Position numbers and translations under genes: made by a program
The notes under the pieces: generated by a model
Database searches by the model: none
What the model saw: only the letters and a program-made list of their open reading frames with translations
What the model was told of the DNA's origin: nothing
Shown: piece by piece, positions 41,880 through 50,621 of the stretch
Position numbering within the stretch: the first letter of the stretch is position 1
How the letters are laid out: the number at the start of each line of letters is the position of its first letter
Assembly (NCBI RefSeq): GCF_948329515.1
Contig: NZ_CAOJCN010000024.1
Coordinates: 1 to 64,000 of the forward strand
Direction of reading: 5' to 3'
DNA: 64,000 nt
Origin: Cohnella rhizoplanae
Lineage (GTDB): Bacteria > Bacillota > Bacilli > Paenibacillales > Paenibacillaceae

Positions 41880-44800
41880 CTACTGGAGCGTAAAAGCGTA
41901 AGGCGTGCCGCTGGTTGGAAGCCGATTCGTCCCGGAATCGTTCGCGACGTAGCCGAGGCATATCGTCATTCCGGGTGCCAGGCCGAGCGAAGCAAGCGGG
42001 ATCGCAGCCTCCAATACGGTATCGTTGCGGACGAACGCAGATGCGCCTAGCGTGCCTGCGAGCGTCCAGGACCAGCTGTTGCTCGCGCCGGAATAGGCGA
42101 ACAGGTTTTGATTCTCGAGCAGCGCGTCGATGCCGCCCGAGGTCCAGCCGACGGGGTTGAAGCCGCTGGATGCGGCATTGTCCGTATTCAGATAGAACTG
42201 GCTTTTGACGTTCAGGCCGCTGCCCTGCACGAGCAGGTACAGATGGGTGCCGTCGTTCTTGGCCTTGAGCGCCGTCACCGTGCCGCCCGCCGCAGAATTC
42301 AGCGCGGCCACCGAGCTCCAATCGGCGGCATTGCCGTCTATCGCGATCGTCGTCGCAGCCTGCGGCGTCGCGTTCACGGAGGCGGACTTCGCCGATTCGT
42401 TGCCGCTCGCATCGACGGCGGACACCTGAAAGGCATATGTCGTACCGTTGGTCAGTCCGGTCGCCGTATACGCAGCCGCGGCGATCGGAGTCGCATTCTG
42501 CTTGACTCCCCCGCGGTATACGAAGTATCCGGCCAGATCGGGCTCGCTGCCTGCCGTCCAGGCAAGCGAAGCCGTCCCGTTGCCCGCGGAGACCGTCAGA
42601 CCGGCAGGGGCGGCCGGCGCCGTCGTGTCCGGCGTCGGCTGCCCGCCGCCGATCGTATAGCTAGGCAACGCGGCTCCCGTCCCCGGCAGCCGGTTGGTCG
42701 CCGAATCGTTCGAGATATAGCCGACCCGTACCGTCGCGCCGGAGGTCAGGTTCAGCGTCGCTAGCGGGACGGACAGTTCGACGACGCCCGCATTGCGGAC
42801 GAACTCCGACGCGGACAGCGTCCGGACGTTCGTCCACGACCAGCCTGCCCCATTGTTGCGATAGACGATGTTATTTTCGATCATGTATTCGGCGCCGCTC
42901 TCCGAGCCGCTCGCCGTCCAGCCTGCAGCGTTGTAGCCGGTCAGCCGATTGTTGTCCGTATCGAGGAAAAACTGGCCTTTGACGTTCAGCCCGCTGCCCG
43001 TCGCCAGCAGGTACAGGTTGCCGGAAGCGTCGGCCGCCTTGAGCGACTGCACGCCCGAGGTACTCGCAGCCAGCGCCGCCTTGCCCGACCAATCCGCCGC
43101 CGCGCCGTCGACGACGATCGCGGAGCCGCTTCCTGCCGTCGGCGTCGCGGTCACGGCCGCGCTCTTGGCGGACTCCAGTCCGCCCGCACCGATCGCCGTC
43201 ACCTGATAGCTGTAGGACGTTCCGTTCGTCAGTCCCCCGTTCGTGTAGCTCGTGCCGGCGATCGGCGAGCCGTTCACCTTCGCGCCGCCGCGGTACACAT
43301 TGTAGCCGGAGACGCTTGGGTCCGCGCTAGCGTTCCAGGAGAGCGCCACCTGCGCGTTGCCCGCCGTCGCAGCGAGCCCGGTCGGCGCAGCGGGGGCCGT
43401 CGCGGCCTGAGGAATCGCGGATACGGCCGCGCTTTTGGCGGATTCTGCCCCCGACGAATTGACCGCCGCCACCTGGTAGCTGTAGGACGTGCCATTGGTC
43501 AATCCGTTATTCGTGTAGGATAGGGTGGAGACAAGGGAGCCGTTCAGCTTCGTGCCGTCCCGGTATACATTATAGCCCGCCAGGTTGGCTTCCGAATTCG
43601 GGCTCCAGGAGAGCGCGACCTGTCCGTTGCCCGGCTGCGCGACCAGCCCCGCTGGCACTGCGGGCACCGCAGGCGTGCCCGGCACGGTGAACTTCACGGA
43701 CGAGCCGCCGAAGTTGGCGACGCGGAACCAGGTCCATATCTCCTGACCGGCCATGGCTCCGGGGAAAATATAATCCGCGTCGAACGCCAGCTCGGCCGAG
43801 TTGCCGGATTGCTTGATTTGCACCGGCCAGCCGTTGTTCGTAATCGTCGTCGTCGGGAACTTGAACACGTCCCCTTGCCCCTCGACGTGTGGCGCCAGAT
43901 ACGCTTTGTTCGCATTTTCAAAGTAAATCCGCGAATCCGGCGTGATCGGCCAGGCGACGCCCTGCCAGCCCGCGCTGCCCTTCTTGTCGTAGTCGAAATA
44001 GATCATTTCGCTTTGCAGGTTGAACGCGGTTTTGGCGTCGATTTTCATAAAGAACTTGTCGCCCGCAAACTTGGCGTACACTTTGGTGATGCCCTTGGCA
44101 TTGGTCCCCGCGGGATCGCTGTAGACCGGCGTCTCGCCGGACCAGTCCGAGAAGCTGCCGTCGACGTTGAATCCGCCGTACAGGTCCGTCGGATGCGTCC
44201 CGGCGAGCGACGCTTCGGGATAGCCCTCCGCATCCAGCCAATTTTTGGCGTCGCCGTACATATTGGTAAAGTTCGTCGCGCCGCTCACGTCGTAGCCCAT
44301 GTACCCGCTGTTCACGACGACCTCGTTCATCCATTTGGCGGTGCTGCCCGAAGGGATCGTAAAGTCGCAGATGATAATGTTGAAGCCGTCGGACTGGTTC
44401 GCCTGCGCGTTCATGTAGTCCTTCCAGAAGCCTCCGAAGTTATCCCGGCCGCGATACGTCGGCGAAGCGGGGTTCGTGTTCCAGTTGTCGGCGAAGGCCG
44501 GATTTTCGTCGTAAAACTTGGAGCCGGACGTAATATACGGATTGTAATACCAGGATTCCGTCAGGAAAATGTTGATCGCATGACGGTAACGGGCCCCAAA
44601 CTGGGAGGTACCTTCGTCCGGATTAAAAAACCAGTAGCCGCGGTTGGCCGCCACGACCTTGGTCGGATCGACCGCCTTGACGGCCTCGACCAGCTCTACC
44701 ATCCCCTTGGCCGTGAAGCCGAAGTTGCCCCGCGGTCCCCAGGAGGTCGTCGGTCCCGCGCCGCCGACCGGATCGGGCGTGTCGACCGTATCCAGGAACA

Positions 44801-45683
44801 CGCCGTCGTAGCCCGCGTCGTGCTCCAGCTTGTCGGTCATGAACGCGATTAGTTTTTTCCACGTCGGATCGCCGCCGTTGATATAGCCGCCGCCGTACGT
44901 TTTGTTCGTATCGACGACGCCGTCGCCGTTCTTCCAGTAGCCGCCGTACAGATAGCGGGAATCGTTCACCCACGTTCCTTGCTGGTCCAGGTACCAAGGC
45001 ATGAGTCCCTTGTTGCCCCAGGTCAGCAGGCTGCCCGTCGACGAATAGTCGCTCGCGATCGAGATGCCCGTATAGCCGTTGTAGCCGGAATTGTACGTTC
45101 CGTCCGGCAGCGCTCCGCCTTCGACGTTCACATAGCTGCCGGCGGCGTTGTAGTTCCACGGATTCGGTCCGTGCAGCGGTCCGCTCGGTCCGGCGTAGTC
45201 GGCCGGCAGCAAGCCGACGTCCTTGCCGTTCTGGATCGTCATGTTCCCGGTAAATCCGGTGAATACGCTCGAAGTGGCCAGCTCTCCGACCGAGATATAG
45301 GCCAGCACGATGACGTCGTCGGCCGTGCCGAGCGCGCCGTCCGTGCCGCGTTTCACTTCGTTCACCTGATTCGGCGTAAACGTCTCGAAGTAGAACTGGT
45401 TTTTCGCCACGTTGACGATGCGGATGGTCGGTTCCAGAATGACGAGATCGTAAGTCTTGAGCGTATTAAGCTGTGTCTGGGTGGCCGTATTCGTGCCGTA
45501 CCAGATCATGACGCGGCTGTTGGCGTTAAGACCGGGTACCTTGCCGTAGATCGGGTCCTTGCCGATAGCGGCGTAAACCTGGTGCGGACCGCGGACCAGC
45601 AGGGAGAACGGTGCGGCAAGCAACAGCAGGCACAGCCATGCCAGCATCGACTTGCGGGTGCTGCCTTGGATAAAAGGCGACAT
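41880..45683 (-). CDS. Secreted GH114-like glycoside hydrolase with FN3 and DWS domains
   Basis: 1267 residues from the ATG at 45683 (AAAGGAG 10 nt upstream; a GTG three codons earlier is too close). Signal peptide: about residues 1-40. Residues about 55-480 resemble GH114/TM1410 (RVMIWYGTNT near the start; GYDGVFLDTVDTPD with candidate catalytic Asp near 295; VLAYISVGEL). The founding GH114 activity is endo-alpha-1,4-polygalactosaminidase. A DWS domain (VDGSFSDWSGETP, about 505-665), two fibronectin-III domains (about 672-850), a second DWS domain (about 856-1009), a third FN3 (about 1019-1105) and a third DWS domain (about 1110-1267) follow. There is no LPxTG or SLH anchor, so the protein is probably released or held by binding. 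A cre-like site precedes it. Confidence 0.87.
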   Translation of the reverse strand: MSPFIQGSTRKSMLAWLCLLLLAAPFSLLVRGPHQVYAAIGKDPIYGKVPGLNANSRVMIWYGTNTATQTQLNTLKTYDLVILEPTIRIVNVAKNQFYFETFTPNQVNEVKRGTDGALGTADDVIVLAYISVGELATSSVFTGFTGNMTIQNGKDVGLLPADYAGPSGPLHGPNPWNYNAAGSYVNVEGGALPDGTYNSGYNGYTGISIASDYSSTGSLLTWGNKGLMPWYLDQQGTWVNDSRYLYGGYWKNGDGVVDTNKTYGGGYINGGDPTWKKLIAFMTDKLEHDAGYDGVFLDTVDTPDPVGGAGPTTSWGPRGNFGFTAKGMVELVEAVKAVDPTKVVAANRGYWFFNPDEGTSQFGARYRHAINIFLTESWYYNPYITSGSKFYDENPAFADNWNTNPASPTYRGRDNFGGFWKDYMNAQANQSDGFNIIICDFTIPSGSTAKWMNEVVVNSGYMGYDVSGATNFTNMYGDAKNWLDAEGYPEASLAGTHPTDLYGGFNVDGSFSDWSGETPVYSDPAGTNAKGITKVYAKFAGDKFFMKIDAKTAFNLQSEMIYFDYDKKGSAGWQGVAWPITPDSRIYFENANKAYLAPHVEGQGDVFKFPTTTITNNGWPVQIKQSGNSAELAFDADYIFPGAMAGQEIWTWFRVANFGGSSVKFTVPGTPAVPAVPAGLVAQPGNGQVALSWSPNSEANLAGYNVYRDGTKLNGSLVSTLSYTNNGLTNGTSYSYQVAAVNSSGAESAKSAAVSAIPQAATAPAAPTGLAATAGNAQVALSWNASADPSVSGYNVYRGGAKVNGSPIAGTSYTNGGLTNGTSYSYQVTAIGAGGLESAKSAAVTATPTAGSGSAIVVDGAAADWSGKAALAASTSGVQSLKAADASGNLYLLATGSGLNVKGQFFLDTDNNRLTGYNAAGWTASGSESGAEYMIENNIVYRNNGAGWSWTNVRTLSASEFVRNAGVVELSVPLATLNLTSGATVRVGYISNDSATNRLPGTGAALPSYTIGGGQPTPDTTAPAAPAGLTVSAGNGTASLAWTAGSEPDLAGYFVYRGGVKQNATPIAAAAYTATGLTNGTTYAFQVSAVDASGNESAKSASVNATPQAATTIAIDGNAADWSSVAALNSAAGGTVTALKAKNDGTHLYLLVQGSGLNVKSQFYLNTDNAASSGFNPVGWTSGGIDALLENQNLFAYSGASNSWSWTLAGTLGASAFVRNDTVLEAAIPLASLGLAPGMTICLGYVANDSGTNRLPTSGTPYAFTLQ

Positions 45684-45718
45684 TTTACTCACGCTCCTTT
45701 TTAGGTGTGAAGCATCGG

Positions 45719-45732
45719 TTAAACGCTTTCAA
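45719..45732. promoter_or_regulatory. cre-like/LacI-family operator before the GH114-like gene
   Basis: TTGAAAGCGTTTAA on the minus strand fits the CcpA cre core (TGnAAnCGnTnnCA) at most positions and lies 36 nt before the start codon. Catabolite control or control by the local LacI protein would both suit the locus. Confidence 0.55.
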
Positions 45733-45762
45733 ATCGAGCGGGCATCACCTCCTTCGCAAAAT

Positions 45763-45794
45763 AAAAAGAGCCGTACCTGCTAAAGTACGGCTCT
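45763..45794 (-). terminator. Terminator after the SLH-domain gene
   Basis: A perfect 10-bp stem (AGAGCCGTAC/GTACGGCTCT) with an 8-nt loop is followed on the minus strand by five T. Confidence 0.9.
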
Positions 45795-45807
45795 TCGGTT
45801 GGTTCGC

Positions 45808-48800
45808 TCAGATCGATAGCCAGCGCGAGAGCATCGCGACAGCTTGCGCGCGGCTGACGATGCCGGCAGGCGCGAGCGCGGCACCCGGCAGCCCGTTCAC
45901 CAGGCCGCGGTCGATCGCAAAGCCTAGCGCAGTCTCCGCCCAAGGCGCGGCGTCGCCGCCATCGTCGAAGGCGGGCCGCTCTTCGACCGAGGCAAGGATC
46001 TCCTCGCCTGGATGCGCCGCTGCGTACGCGCGCAGCAGCATGACCGCGGCCTCCTGGCGGCTGATTGCGTCCGACGGAACGAAGCGGCCGCCGTCTCTGC
46101 CCTGGATGATGCCGGCCGCGGCCGCCGCTCGGACGGCGGGCGCATAGTAGGCGTCGTCCGGAACGTCCGCGAACGAAGGCGCGTCGGTTGGCGCCGCAAG
46201 TCCGGCCGCCTTCGCGAGCATCGTCGCGAATTCGGCCCGCGTCACCGCGCGCCGCGGCTCGAACCGTTCTCCGCCGACGCCTTGGACGATATGCTTCGCC
46301 GACAACGACTTGACTTCGGCCGCGGCCCAATGCCCGGACGACACGTCCGCATAGGTGCGATCGTAGGTCAGCACCGCGTACGCGCTAAAGTGCTTCACCT
46401 GCGCCTCGATCGTATCGCCGTCCTGCCTTCCGCCGACATATTCGGGTCCTCCGCGCTCGGGGATCGCGTACATGCCCGCCAGCGTGCGGTCGGCCGCAGG
46501 GGACAACTTGAGCTTCAGTATCGCCCCTTCGCCGAACTGCTTCAGCGGCGTCTTGACGCCGCCGGGACTCCGTATGCCGAGCTCCAGCTCGTATGCGGCC
46601 CCCGCCTGACGATAGACGGCGCCCGAGGCGGATATGGCGCCCAGGACGTCCGCGACCGCTGCGTCCGCCGGCTGCCTGGCGAGATAAATCTCGCCGCCCT
46701 GCCAGCCGGCTTCCGCGCGAAGCTCGGCCAGCCGCTTCATGACGGCCGGGGGCAACGCGAGCGCGAAGCTGTCGTCCATGAACGACAGCGATCCCTCTAG
46801 CCCGATAGCCGCGTCCGCCGGCACCCGCACCTCGGTCTTGCCGGAGGCGATCGCTACGGTCGATACGCCGTTAACCGGCGACGGGAGCGACGCGACCTGC
46901 TGCATGCCGTCCGGCGCCGCCGGCGCAGGCGTCGGCGATCCAGGCGCCGCCGTCGGCCCCGGGCCGTCGGACGGCGACGGCGTCGGAGCCCCCGCCACTC
47001 GGATCGTATCCAGCGCGGACCAATCGTCGCCGCGATCCCCTTGGACCGCGAGCTGGATGCCGGGCTTCCCCGTGTCCGGGTCCAATATGCCGACCAGCAC
47101 CCGGTAGTCTCCGCTCGCGAGCCCTGCCGGGATCTTCAGCGGCAGCGTCGCGTCGTAGTCGCCGGGGAGCCAGCCGCGAATATCGACGGCAGCCGCCTCC
47201 GTGACGCTCGATGCGACGACCCGGCCGTCCGCATCCGCCAGCGCCACGGCGACCGGCCAGTCGTAATAGAAAGGCGCGACGCCTTTGTTCGTCCACTGCG
47301 TCTTTAACTCTACCGTGCTGCCCGCGCCCGCTTCTCCGACATGCTTCGCCTTGTTCAGCACGTAGCGGTAGCCGATCGTCTTGCGGAACGTATCCATATT
47401 TTCCTGTACTTCCTGCGTAATTCCGTCCTTGCCGACTTCATAGTCCGCGGGCGCGGACGGCCCCAGCCAAGACGTATGGGATAGCCGGGCCTCCCTCAGC
47501 GACTCGATGATGCTGCCGTCGTTCAGCGACAACAACGGATTGCCGCTCGTGAATTCGCCGCCGGAGAAGCTCGTCTTCCAGAAGTCCGGCATCTTGGACG
47601 CCGCCTGGACTTCGGCCGCGCTCTCGCCCGGTTCGATATACAGGCCGATATCCGACCAGCCGTCGCGAACCCAGCCGAGCCAAGATTCCGTCGAGCCCTT
47701 GTCTCCGAACACGTCGTTGAATAAGCCGAGTCCGCCAGCCGCGGCGATGGGGAACGGCTTGCGCATGCCGAGCAGCTTGCGCTTGAAGCCGTCCAGGTAG
47801 TGCTGAACGTACTGGTCGGATACGGCGACGTTCGGGAACTTGCCGGACAGCGGCTCGGGATAGTTGTGGAACTCGCCCCAGTGCCCGAGCGATCCGATCT
47901 GGACGTAGCCGACGCGCGGATCTTCGTCGTATCGGGCGGCGAACGCCGCGATCAGCCGTTCGTGCTCCGCGAGCAGCGCCGGGAGATTATAGTTCGGGGC
48001 GAAGCCCGCGCCGATCTCGGCCGAGTTATACCACTTGCCTGCCCCTTCGGGGGACCCCGCCGCCGCGACCAGCTCGTCGTACAGCCAATCGGGTATGTCC
48101 TTGTGCGCAGGATCGGACGTCGGCGTGTCCATGACGATGCGCAGGTTGATCTTTTTGCCGAGGCTCGCCCAGTAGGCGAACTGGTGCTTTTCCTCGATGC
48201 CGTCCCAGTCGAATTCTCCCTTGACCGGCTCCAGCTCCCGCCAGCTGATGCCGGCGTACACCATGCTGTGCGATTGGGCATACGGCTCGCCGAGGCTCTT
48301 TTTCGGAACGTCACTCGCCCAAGCGACCCAACCGGTGTAGGGATTGTTCAGCACGTCGAACGATTCCCGCGGATAATAGGTGCCTGCCTCGGACGGCTGC
48401 GCGATCCGCGCCTTCACCTCCAGCATCGGCCGTCCCGCGCCTGGCAGCGCCATCACGTTTTTCGCCGCATAAGAGACCTTAAGTCCGCTAACCGCTGACG
48501 CCCCGATCTGATCCAGATACAGGTATACGAGGTCGCTCGTCGCCTCCGGCACATTCTGAACCTTGCCCGAAACCGTCCATCCGGTGACGTCATGCCGGTA
48601 CAGCGTGTTGCGCGATATTTTGTAATCGATGCCTCCGCCCGGCCAGCGCGCATCCTGCACGCCCGTCGAGCCGTCCCCGTCGGCATCGATAAAATATTCG
48701 TTCTGCGTGTTCAGTCCGCTGGCCTGCGCGAGAAGGTACAGCTTGTCGGCATCCCGGACGGCTCGCAGACGCATCGATCCGCCGCCCGACACCGCTTTGT

Positions 48801-50442
48801 TGTCGACGTCGGACCAGTCGCCGTCCTGCCCGTCGACGGCGATCTGCGCGCCGTTCTCGGACAGGGCGGCCGGATAGCGTGCGACGCTAGACGCCGCAGG
48901 CGCGTAGTCGGCGCCGACGCCGAGCGCGACGCGCACCGTAGAAGACGCTTGCCACCCGCTCATATCGACGGCCGCCTCCAGCACGCTCTCCCCGGCTGCC
49001 GCATAGACGCTCGACACCACGCTTTCAGCGGGGCCGAGCTCCTCCCAGCTCCAGCCGCTGCCCGTACTCTTGAAGGCCGTGCCGTTCTGCACCAGATAGT
49101 CGGCGCCCGTACCGGCATACTGCCAGCCCTGATGTCCCGTAGCCGGATCGTTGTCCGCATCGATGAACCAGTTTTTCTCGCCCGTCAGATCGCTGCCGTG
49201 CGCGATCATGTACAGCTTGCCGTTTTTCGAGAAAGCCGACAGATCGCGGATATTGCCCGTGCCGGACGCGACCGGCCGGATGGTCGACCACTCGGCATCG
49301 TTGCCGTCCACCGTCACGCGGGGCAGCGACGGGAGAATCTTGGCGGCCTGCGCGGCCGGCGCCGGCGCGTACACCTCGCCGACGTTGAATCCGATATAGA
49401 GCGGAGCCGGAGTAGTCATGCCGAGCTCCCCGAGCGGGACCGACATCTCGATGACCTTCGCATCGCCCGATCCGGTCTCGGCGTACTGCATGCCGTCCGC
49501 GGCGAGCGGGCTCCAGCCCCATCCGCTGCCGGTGCTGGCGTACAGCGTACCGTTCTCCAGCATGAAGTCGAAGCCGTAGTCCGACCACAGCCAGTTGGTC
49601 GTGAAGCCCGTGTCCTTGCTATGGTCCGTATCGATAAAGACATCGTTCCAGTCGCCCATCCTGCCGCTGACCATGACGCTGAGCGTGTCTCCGCCTGCCG
49701 CGGCGTACAGCCGGGTCAGCCCGTCGGCGGACGCGGCGACCGGCTCGGATCCGGACCAATCCGCGGGATCGCCGTCGATCGCGATGTCGGGGTCCGGCCC
49801 GAAGGCGGCTGCCTCGGCTTCCACGGCAAGCATCGGCTTGCCCGGGTCCGGCAAGAACGCGTTGGACGCCGGCTCGGCATAGGCCGCCTTGAGCGGCGCC
49901 GACGCCGGCAGTCCGAGCAGCCCGAGGTCCACCGCCGCCTCGGCGATCGTGCCCGTGTTGCCGTATTCCGCAGCGCCGGCCGCCGCCCACGTCCCGTCCG
50001 CATACCGGTATACCTGCGTGCCGACGATCCGGTAGTCAATGCCGCCGGCATCGCTCCATGCAGGCTCAGGCGCGCCCGTGGCCGGATCGCCGTCCGCGTC
50101 GATCAGGAAGACGCCTTCCGGATTCACGGCGGTTCCCTCGGCCAGCAGATACAGCTTGCCGCCGCGCTGCACGGCCTTGAGCAGGCTGAGCGCGCTCCCG
50201 CTGCCCGCTTCGTCGGCCGCGATCGCGTCCCACTCGGCCGGTGCGCCCGTGAATCTGGCGGTCGCTTCCGGAGCCACGGCTCCCACGGGCTCCACGGCCG
50301 CCGGCGCCAGGCCCGCCGCCAAGGTCATCGCGAGCCCGGCCGCAAGCCATCGCCTTGCGCGCGAACGCTTTTTACGCATGCCATGAGCCTTCTTATCCAT
50401 GCCGTGAGCCTTCTTATCCATGCCTTCATCCTTCTTATTCAC
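45808..50442 (-). CDS. SLH-anchored surface protein with four DWS domains and DUF4832-like hydrolase fold
   Basis: Up to 1544 residues. The GTG at 50442 has the best SD (GAGGAGG, 8 nt); ATGs at 50421, 50400 and 50379 each have AAGAAGG 8 nt upstream. A signal peptide follows (KKRSRARRWLAAGLAM, cleavage about residue 55). DWS-type domains lie at about 62-200, 217-355, 374-525 and 532-680. Residues about 686-1047 resemble a GH42-like TIM barrel (NPYTGW, SLGHWGEFHNYPEP), and about 1050-1160 the DUF4832 C-terminal domain (GSTVELKTQWTNKGVAPFYY). A Pro/Ser/Thr linker (about 1160-1190) and an unnamed region lead to three SLH domains (about 1355-1544; TRAEFATMLAKA, SRQEAAVMLLRA, SRAQAVAMLSRW), which bind the pyruvylated cell-wall polymer. 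Enzyme activity is inferred, not proven. Confidence 0.85.
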   Translation of the reverse strand: MNKKDEGMDKKAHGMDKKAHGMRKKRSRARRWLAAGLAMTLAAGLAPAAVEPVGAVAPEATARFTGAPAEWDAIAADEAGSGSALSLLKAVQRGGKLYLLAEGTAVNPEGVFLIDADGDPATGAPEPAWSDAGGIDYRIVGTQVYRYADGTWAAAGAAEYGNTGTIAEAAVDLGLLGLPASAPLKAAYAEPASNAFLPDPGKPMLAVEAEAAAFGPDPDIAIDGDPADWSGSEPVAASADGLTRLYAAAGGDTLSVMVSGRMGDWNDVFIDTDHSKDTGFTTNWLWSDYGFDFMLENGTLYASTGSGWGWSPLAADGMQYAETGSGDAKVIEMSVPLGELGMTTPAPLYIGFNVGEVYAPAPAAQAAKILPSLPRVTVDGNDAEWSTIRPVASGTGNIRDLSAFSKNGKLYMIAHGSDLTGEKNWFIDADNDPATGHQGWQYAGTGADYLVQNGTAFKSTGSGWSWEELGPAESVVSSVYAAAGESVLEAAVDMSGWQASSTVRVALGVGADYAPAASSVARYPAALSENGAQIAVDGQDGDWSDVDNKAVSGGGSMRLRAVRDADKLYLLAQASGLNTQNEYFIDADGDGSTGVQDARWPGGGIDYKISRNTLYRHDVTGWTVSGKVQNVPEATSDLVYLYLDQIGASAVSGLKVSYAAKNVMALPGAGRPMLEVKARIAQPSEAGTYYPRESFDVLNNPYTGWVAWASDVPKKSLGEPYAQSHSMVYAGISWRELEPVKGEFDWDGIEEKHQFAYWASLGKKINLRIVMDTPTSDPAHKDIPDWLYDELVAAAGSPEGAGKWYNSAEIGAGFAPNYNLPALLAEHERLIAAFAARYDEDPRVGYVQIGSLGHWGEFHNYPEPLSGKFPNVAVSDQYVQHYLDGFKRKLLGMRKPFPIAAAGGLGLFNDVFGDKGSTESWLGWVRDGWSDIGLYIEPGESAAEVQAASKMPDFWKTSFSGGEFTSGNPLLSLNDGSIIESLREARLSHTSWLGPSAPADYEVGKDGITQEVQENMDTFRKTIGYRYVLNKAKHVGEAGAGSTVELKTQWTNKGVAPFYYDWPVAVALADADGRVVASSVTEAAAVDIRGWLPGDYDATLPLKIPAGLASGDYRVLVGILDPDTGKPGIQLAVQGDRGDDWSALDTIRVAGAPTPSPSDGPGPTAAPGSPTPAPAAPDGMQQVASLPSPVNGVSTVAIASGKTEVRVPADAAIGLEGSLSFMDDSFALALPPAVMKRLAELRAEAGWQGGEIYLARQPADAAVADVLGAISASGAVYRQAGAAYELELGIRSPGGVKTPLKQFGEGAILKLKLSPAADRTLAGMYAIPERGGPEYVGGRQDGDTIEAQVKHFSAYAVLTYDRTYADVSSGHWAAAEVKSLSAKHIVQGVGGERFEPRRAVTRAEFATMLAKAAGLAAPTDAPSFADVPDDAYYAPAVRAAAAAGIIQGRDGGRFVPSDAISRQEAAVMLLRAYAAAHPGEEILASVEERPAFDDGGDAAPWAETALGFAIDRGLVNGLPGAALAPAGIVSRAQAVAMLSRWLSI

Positions 50443-50493
50443 GCCTTCATCCTCCTCGAACCGTCAGGGAATAAGCCATTTAGGCAAAAGAAA

Positions 50494-50554
50494 AGACAAT
50501 GGGTCGGCAGGCTTTGACAGACAGAATCAAAGTTCGATGCGGTTCCCATTGTCT
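50494..50554 (-). terminator. Terminator after the sugar-binding protein gene
   Basis: AGACAATGGG is perfectly mirrored by CCCATTGTCT around a 41-nt spacer with weak inner pairing; TTTCTTTT follows on the minus strand. The long spacer makes it unusual. Confidence 0.6.
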
Positions 50555-50621
50555 TCGTGTTATTCGTGTTGCGAAGCCTGGCCTACGGAGCTCGAGCGTC
50601 CGCCGGCGTCTCTCGCCTTTC

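Noticed and set aside
48592..50517. A 641-codon plus-strand open frame opposite the SLH-domain gene
   Set aside because: It mirrors the codon structure of the minus-strand gene, has an arginine-rich low-complexity translation and no SD.
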